Notes under the pieces: generated by a model
What the model was told of the DNA's origin: nothing
Seen by the model: the letters and a program-made list of their open reading frames with translations, nothing else
The model's database searches: none
Translations under genes and position numbers: made by a program
Shown here: positions 59,085-64,000 of the stretch, piece after piece
Layout of the letters: each line of letters opens with the position of its first letter
How positions within the stretch are numbered: the stretch's first letter is position 1
DNA from: Limnohabitans sp. T6-20
GTDB lineage: Bacteria > Pseudomonadota > Gammaproteobacteria > Burkholderiales > Burkholderiaceae_C
NCBI RefSeq assembly: GCF_003063505.1
Contig: NZ_NERW01000002.1
Span: 310,001-374,000, forward strand
Reading direction: 5' to 3'
DNA length: 64,000 bases

Positions 59085-59909
59085 GTGGATACTTTGTTGC
59101 TGCTCAAAGCCGCCGTCATGGGCCTGGTTGAAGGTTTGACCGAATTCTTGCCAATTTCTTCAACGGGGCATCTGATCCTGGCCGGGTCTTTGTTGGGTTT
59201 GGACGGCGAAAAAGACAAGGTGTTTGACATCGCGATCCAGACGGGTGCGATCTTGGCGGTGATCATTGTTTACTGGCAAAAGATCAGCTCGACCATCAAG
59301 GCTATGCCACATAGCGCCGCGGCGCAGCGCTTTGCTCTCAATGTGTTCATCGGATTTGTTCCTGCGGTGGTGCTGGGCTTGCTGCTGGGCAAAGCGATCA
59401 AGGCGCATTTGTTCACGCCAGGTGTGGTGGCCAGCACCTTCATCATTGGCGGGTTGATCATTTTGTGGGCCGAGCGACGCCCAGCCAGTGCGGTGCGCAT
59501 TCACGAGGTGGAAGATATGCGCGGGCGCGATGCGCTCAAGGTGGGTCTGGTGCAGTGCTTGGCCATGATTCCAGGCACAAGCCGCAGTGGCGCGACCATC
59601 ATTGGTGGCATGTTGTTGGGCATGTCGCGCAAGGCCGCGACCGATTTTTCTTTTTACTTGGCCATTCCCACGCTGATTGGCGCGGGGGTTTATAGCCTTT
59701 ACAAAGAGCGCGCCTTGCTCAGCATGGCCGATGCGCCCATGTTTGCGGTGGGCTTACTGGTCTCGTTTGTCAGCGCCTGGGTGTGTGTGCGCTGGTTGCT
59801 CAAGTTCATCTCGACCAACAGCTTTGAGGTGTTTGCTTGGTACCGGATCGTGTTTGGTCTGGTGGTGCTGGGCACCAGCTACACCGGCGTGGTGACCTGG
59901 GCGGCTTGA
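59085..59909 (+). CDS. uppP: Undecaprenyl-diphosphate phosphatase
   Basis: A 274-residue membrane phosphatase (BacA/UppP) that recycles undecaprenyl pyrophosphate for peptidoglycan and other envelope polymers. The first motif is [20 protein letters not shown], and the second is [20 protein letters not shown]. Eight or so helices are present. GTG 59085 preceded by AGGAG five bases upstream is chosen; the earlier in-frame ATG at 59013 would add an unrelated 24 residues. It abuts the convergent hydrolase gene. Confidence 0.95.
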   Translation: MDTLLLLKAAVMGLVEGLTEFLPISSTGHLILAGSLLGLDGEKDKVFDIAIQTGAILAVIIVYWQKISSTIKAMPHSAAAQRFALNVFIGFVPAVVLGLLLGKAIKAHLFTPGVVASTFIIGGLIILWAERRPASAVRIHEVEDMRGRDALKVGLVQCLAMIPGTSRSGATIIGGMLLGMSRKAATDFSFYLAIPTLIGAGVYSLYKERALLSMADAPMFAVGLLVSFVSAWVCVRWLLKFISTNSFEVFAWYRIVFGLVVLGTSYTGVVTWAA

Positions 59910-60710
59910 TCAAACGCCCAGGTTGCGCAGCGCCGCCTCAATGGCCGCTGCCGTGGCCAGGGGTTTTTCCATCGGAAACAGGTGGGAGCCGTCGAGCATC
60001 ATGATGCGGCCTTTGACCACCTTGTGCGTCAGCTCGGCCCCGGCTTGGCGCATTTCGGCCGAGTGGGTGCCTCCGATGAAAGATACGGGGCACTTCAGGG
60101 GTTTGCGCTTGAGCAGGCTGTCGAGTTTGTGGGGCAGGCTGTTGTAGATGGCGGTTTCGACGTCGCGGTCAAAATTCAAAACCCGCTGGCCGCCTTCGTC
60201 GCGGGTGCCGTGTTCGATGTAATCGCGCAAGACTTGTGGGTCCCACTTGGCAAAGGCTTTTTTGTTGCTGAAGTTATCGAGCGCAGCTTCCAGGCTGGGC
60301 CAGTGGTTGCGGCGTTTTTGGCTGATGCGACCGGGTGATACGCTGCCCACCAGCGAGGTGCGTTTAGCCAAGCCCAGTGTGGTGGCACGCCAGCCACCCA
60401 AAACAGGAGAGTCGATCATCAACACGCCCCGCGCCAGCTCGGGGTGGCGGGCGGCGCACATCAGGCTCAAGATGCCGCCCAGCGAGTGACCGACTAAAAA
60501 AGCAGGCTCGCCATCAACTTGTTTTTCACGCGCAAAGTCGGCCAATTGGTCGACCAAGTGTGGCCAGTTGTTGGTGACCGGGTACTTCGGGTCATGCCCA
60601 TACTTTTCCACCGCATCGACCGTGAACCCACGCTGGCGCAGGTTGTCGAACATTACCTTGTAAGTGCTGGCCGGAAAACTGTTGCCATGCGAGAAGATGA
60701 TGCGCGGCAT
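59910..60710 (-). CDS. Alpha/beta hydrolase
   Basis: A 266-residue alpha/beta hydrolase. It begins MPRIIFSHGNSFPASTYKVM and has the nucleophile elbow FLVGHSLGGILSLM and a His near the end (LDGSHLFPMEKPL). Its start codon shares one base with the stop of the Anbu gene (TGATG), so the two are translationally coupled. Substrate unknown. Cytoplasmic, no signal peptide. Confidence 0.88.
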   Translation of the reverse strand: MPRIIFSHGNSFPASTYKVMFDNLRQRGFTVDAVEKYGHDPKYPVTNNWPHLVDQLADFAREKQVDGEPAFLVGHSLGGILSLMCAARHPELARGVLMIDSPVLGGWRATTLGLAKRTSLVGSVSPGRISQKRRNHWPSLEAALDNFSNKKAFAKWDPQVLRDYIEHGTRDEGGQRVLNFDRDVETAIYNSLPHKLDSLLKRKPLKCPVSFIGGTHSAEMRQAGAELTHKVVKGRIMMLDGSHLFPMEKPLATAAAIEAALRNLGV

Positions 60711-61537
60711 CAGATCAGCTTCTCATCTGGCGTGGTGATCTTTTTGAGCAGGGCGTTGCGCACGGGCGGCACCATGAGCGGGATGTCGGTCGCGCCGCCG
60801 TTCCACATGGGGTCTTCTATGCTGTCGAACATCTGGCGCAGCTTGTCGCCCCAGCTGGAGCGCAGCATCTGAAAGTAAGGGTTGTGCTCGTCGATGCACA
60901 TGATGCGGTCGGTGTGCAGGCTGCCCGCTTTGTAGACCACCATGTCCAGCGGCAAGCCGACCGACAGGTTGGATTTGAGGGTGGAGTCCATCGACACCAA
61001 GGCGCATTTGGCCGCTTCGTCCAGCGGGGTGTTGGGGGTGATGACACGGTCGAGCACGGGCTTGCCGTATTTGGATTCGCCAATCTGAAAGTAGGGCGTC
61101 TCATCGGTGGCTTCGATGAAGTTGCCGGGCGAATAGACCTGGAACAGGCGCATGCCTTCGTTGCCGATCTGGCCGCCAAAGATCATGGACACGTTGAACT
61201 CCACACCCGATGCCCGCAGGGCGGCGGCGTCGCGCTCGTAAACGCGGCGCACGGCGGCACCCAGCACGCGAGTGGCGTCGAACATGCTCTTGGCGTTCCA
61301 AATGGTGAGCGGCTCGTCCTGGCCGGGTTCGACCAGTTTTTCGATTTGCAGCACTTCGCGCACCGACTGCGAAATGCTCAGATTGCCCGCCGACAACAAG
61401 GTCATGAAGCGGTCGCCTGCTTTTTCATAGACGATCATTTTGCGGAAGGTGCTGATCTGGTCCAGGCCCGCGTTGGTGCGGGAATCTGAGAGGAACACCA
61501 GACCGGCGCGGGTTTTGACGGCAACGCAATAGGTCAT
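60710..61537 (-). CDS. Proteasome-type protease, Anbu (ancestral beta subunit) family
   Basis: A 275-residue Ntn-hydrolase. It begins MTYCVAVKTRAGLVFLSDSR. After Met removal Thr1 would be the nucleophile, with Asp17 (LSDSR) and Lys32 (FRKM) as partners, as in Anbu/BPH proteins. Anbu assembles as an open ring or helix. The usual Anbu neighbours (ATP-grasp, alpha-E domain, transglutaminase genes) are absent here; instead it is coupled to an alpha/beta hydrolase and follows mutS by 11 bases. Targets unknown. Confidence 0.9.
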   Translation of the reverse strand: MTYCVAVKTRAGLVFLSDSRTNAGLDQISTFRKMIVYEKAGDRFMTLLSAGNLSISQSVREVLQIEKLVEPGQDEPLTIWNAKSMFDATRVLGAAVRRVYERDAAALRASGVEFNVSMIFGGQIGNEGMRLFQVYSPGNFIEATDETPYFQIGESKYGKPVLDRVITPNTPLDEAAKCALVSMDSTLKSNLSVGLPLDMVVYKAGSLHTDRIMCIDEHNPYFQMLRSSWGDKLRQMFDSIEDPMWNGGATDIPLMVPPVRNALLKKITTPDEKLI

Positions 61538-61548
61538 GTTGTGGCTCT

Positions 61549-64000
61549 TTAACTTTTAGGCAGCAGGCGCTGCAGGGCATAGAGGGCGTCGAGCGCTTCG
61601 CGTGGGCTGAGCGCGTCGGGGTTGATTTGGGCCAAGGCCGCTTCGATCGGGCTGGGGCCTGTGGCTTCGGCATCGGGCGGGGCGGCAAACAAGTCCACCT
61701 GCTGGCGGCTTTCAGTAGCCCCAGCCTCCAGTGCGCTGAGCGCATGGCGGGCGTGGTTGAGCACGGCCGCAGGCATGCCGGCCAACCGCGCTACTTGCAC
61801 GCCATAGCTCTTGCTGGCGGGGCCGGGTTGCAGCTCGTGCAAAAACACGATGGACGCGCCGGACTCGGCGGCGCTCACATGCATGTTCACCGCCGCCGTG
61901 TGCGTGGCCGGGAATTCGGTCAGCTCGAAGTAGTGCGTGGCAAACAAGGCAAAGGCCTGCGTTTTGTTGTGCAGATGTGTGGCGATGCCGCTGGCCAGCG
62001 CCAGTCCGTCAAAAGTCGAGGTGCCACGGCCGATCTCGTCCATCAGCACCAGGCTGTGGGGTGTGGCGCTGTGCAGGATTTGCGCGGCTTCGGTCATCTC
62101 CAGCATGAAGGTCGATTGGGCGTTGGCCAGGTCGTCGGCCGCGCCGATCCGGGTGTGGATGGCGTCAATGGGGCCGAGGCGGCAGCGGCTGGCGGGCACG
62201 TGGCTGCCGATGCTGGCCAGAAGCACGATCAACGCCACTTGCCGCATGTAGGTCGATTTACCGCCCATGTTGGGGCCGGTGATGATTTGCAGGCGCTGCT
62301 TGGGGCCCAGCACCGTGTCGTTGGCGATGAAGCTGGCACCGGACAGTTCAGCCAGGCGCGCCTCGACCACCGGGTGGCGGCCTTGGCGAATTTCGATGCA
62401 GGGCTCTTTGGTGAACTCGGGTGCGCACCAATTGAGGGTGAGCGAGCGCTCGGTCAGGGCGCAAAGCACGTCGAGCGAGGCCATGGCTTGCGCCAAAGCG
62501 GTGAGCGCGGGCACAAAAGGCTGCAGCTGGTCGAGCAGGCCTTCATAAAGCCACTTCTCGCGGGCCAAGGCGCGTTCTTGCGCCGACAGGGCTTTGTCTT
62601 CAAAGGTTTTGAGCTCGGGCGTGATGAAACGCTCGGCGTTTTTCAGGGTCTGGCGGCGGCGGTAGTCGTCTGGCACTTTGTCCAGTTGCCCTTGTGTGAC
62701 TTCGATGTAGAAGCCGTGCACCTTGTTGAACTGCACGCGCAGGTTGGCAATGCCTGTGCGCTCTTTTTCGCGGGTTTCCAGGTCGAGCAAAAACGCATCG
62801 CAATTGGTCTGGATGCCTCGCAACTCGTCCAGTTCGGCGTCCAGGCCGTCGGCGATCACGCCGCCGTCGCGCACCAGCGCAGCGGGCTCTTCGAGCAGGG
62901 CCATTTGCAGCAGTTCGGCGCAATGGGTGGGCGGTGTGAGCCAGCGGGCCATGCCAGCCAAAAGCGTGCCTGGCTCAGGCTGAAGGGCTTGCAGTTGTGT
63001 GGACAGCGAAGCCGCACGCGCCAGCGAGTGGCGCAGGGCCACCAGTTCGCGTGGGCGCACTTGGCGCAGGGCGGTGCGGGCGGTGATGCGCTCCACGTCG
63101 CTCGCGCCTTTGAGCTGTTCACGCAGGCCGCTCCAGGCGCCAGCGCCGCTCTCGCCGCGCAACACGGCTTGGGCTTGCAGGCGGTCCACGGCGGCTTGCC
63201 GGTCACGCGGTGGGCTGAGCAACCAGCTTTTGAGCAAGCGGCTGCCCATGCCGGTCATGCAGGTGTCGAGCAGCGAAAACAGGGTGGGCGAATCTTCACC
63301 GCGCAGGGTTTGCGTCAGCTCCAGATTGCGGCGGGTGCTGGCGGGCAGGTCAATGAGTGCGTCCGAGCGTTGCACTTGCACGCGTTGCACGTGGGGCAGG
63401 CTGCGGCCCTGGGTGTGTTCGGCATAGGTGAGCAAAGCAGCGGCAGCGGCGTGTGCGTCGGCCAGCGCATCGGCGCTCCAAGCCGCAAGCGATGCGGCTT
63501 GCAGTTGTTCGAGCAGCTTGCGTTGGCCCAAGCCTGCGTCAAACTGAAAGTCGGGCCGCAGGGCCAGCGCCCAGCTGCCGCGCCCGGTGGTTTTGAGGCT
63601 GCGCAGTTTTTGTTCAAAGGTGGGCGTCATGCCCGCGCTGGCCAGCAGCTCGCTGGGGCTGATGCGGTCGACCCAGTCGGCCAGCTCGTCTTGAGCGCAT
63701 TCAGCCAGGTGCACCACACCTTGCGTGACGCTCAGCCATGCCAGGCCGCAACGGTTTTTGGGGGCCTGGTGCACGGCCAACAAGATGGCTTCGCTCTTGT
63801 CGGGCAGCAGCTCGGTGTCGGTGAGCGTGCCGGGGGTGACCACGCGCACCACTTTGCGCTCCACCGGGCCTTTGGCCGTGGCCACGTCGCCCACCTGTTC
63901 ACACAGAGCGACCGATTCCCCCAGCTTGATCAGCCGGGCCAGATACGTCTCAACCGAATGGAAGGGCACGCCCGCCATGACCACCGGCTGCCCGGCCGAC
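61549..64000 (-). CDS. mutS: DNA mismatch repair protein MutS (5' end outside window)
   Basis: The visible 817 residues contain the connector and lever domains and the full C-terminal ATPase: Walker [13 protein letters not shown], Walker [17 protein letters not shown], and the signature-like EAQI region ([15 protein letters not shown]). The first codons visible ([20 protein letters not shown]) belong to the mismatch-recognition domain, so only a short N-terminal stretch is missing beyond 64000. MutS binds mismatches and recruits MutL. It is followed by the Anbu gene. Confidence 0.96.
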   Translation of the reverse strand, partial: SAGQPVVMAGVPFHSVETYLARLIKLGESVALCEQVGDVATAKGPVERKVVRVVTPGTLTDTELLPDKSEAILLAVHQAPKNRCGLAWLSVTQGVVHLAECAQDELADWVDRISPSELLASAGMTPTFEQKLRSLKTTGRGSWALALRPDFQFDAGLGQRKLLEQLQAASLAAWSADALADAHAAAAALLTYAEHTQGRSLPHVQRVQVQRSDALIDLPASTRRNLELTQTLRGEDSPTLFSLLDTCMTGMGSRLLKSWLLSPPRDRQAAVDRLQAQAVLRGESGAGAWSGLREQLKGASDVERITARTALRQVRPRELVALRHSLARAASLSTQLQALQPEPGTLLAGMARWLTPPTHCAELLQMALLEEPAALVRDGGVIADGLDAELDELRGIQTNCDAFLLDLETREKERTGIANLRVQFNKVHGFYIEVTQGQLDKVPDDYRRRQTLKNAERFITPELKTFEDKALSAQERALAREKWLYEGLLDQLQPFVPALTALAQAMASLDVLCALTERSLTLNWCAPEFTKEPCIEIRQGRHPVVEARLAELSGASFIANDTVLGPKQRLQIITGPNMGGKSTYMRQVALIVLLASIGSHVPASRCRLGPIDAIHTRIGAADDLANAQSTFMLEMTEAAQILHSATPHSLVLMDEIGRGTSTFDGLALASGIATHLHNKTQAFALFATHYFELTEFPATHTAAVNMHVSAAESGASIVFLHELQPGPASKSYGVQVARLAGMPAAVLNHARHALSALEAGATESRQQVDLFAAPPDAEATGPSPIEAALAQINPDALSPREALDALYALQRLLPKS

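Overview
The window looks like chromosome from a high-GC betaproteobacterium of the Comamonadaceae (Limnohabitans/Rhodoferax type). This is an inference from gene families: several TRAP and Tct periplasmic receptors, an NtrBC-controlled glnA, an Anbu-type proteasome homologue, a DUF2239 gene and REP-like palindromes. Products were assigned by recognising motifs and overall family resemblance; no database search was possible.

Region 1 (1-17.7 kb) is sugar-acid catabolism. A GntR/FadR regulator is divergent from an IlvD/Edd-type dehydratase and a D-erythronate dehydrogenase-like gene, with two matching operator-like sites between them. The regulator is followed by a TRAP receptor and an enolase-superfamily dehydratase. 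Next comes a ten-gene minus-strand array (14813 down to 5882): 2-hydroxyacid dehydrogenase, gluconokinase, a small unknown protein, TRAP receptor, gluconate 5-dehydrogenase-like SDR, TRAP small and large membrane subunits, L-idonate 5-dehydrogenase-like enzyme, a second SDR and 6-phosphogluconate dehydrogenase. It is divergent from a LacI-family regulator, and the shared promoter region carries two AGCGCT-centred palindromes. The proposed route is uptake of idonate or ketogluconates, reduction to gluconate, phosphorylation, and entry into the pentose phosphate pathway through Gnd. A further hydroxyacid dehydrogenase and a cupin gene follow.

Region 2 (17.7-39.7 kb) is mainly housekeeping: an RhlE-type helicase, a Tct receptor, a DEDD exonuclease, ettA, rsuA, a cell-envelope/unknown run (beta-propeller, polysaccharide deacetylase, fatty-acid-hydroxylase-type membrane enzyme, EI24 protein, molybdopterin-binding protein), glnA-ntrB-ntrC with tandem NtrC sites and a sigma-54 promoter, an RluA-cupin fusion, a ferredoxin, a nitroreductase, rluE, a degenerate SRAP protein and a PPOX-fold protein. 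REP-like palindromes fill four of its gaps.

Region 3 (39.7-50.5 kb) is an accessory defence island: an Xre/RES toxin-antitoxin pair, a Phd/ParE pair, a type I restriction-modification operon (hsdM-hsdS-BRO/DinD-like-hsdR) whose hsdS carries a TELT-coding 12-bp repeat, a short ParE-tail remnant directly after hsdR, and a translationally coupled AAA ATPase/Toprim-like (DUF4276-like) pair.

Region 4 (50.5-64 kb) returns to core genes: glnS, a small envelope protein, a DUF2239-MFS exporter operon with an operator overlapping its -10 box, a LytS/LytR-like two-component system at the end of a five-gene membrane-protein operon, uppP, a hydrolase coupled to an Anbu protease, and mutS cut by the window edge. 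No tRNA, rRNA, CRISPR array or insertion sequence was seen.
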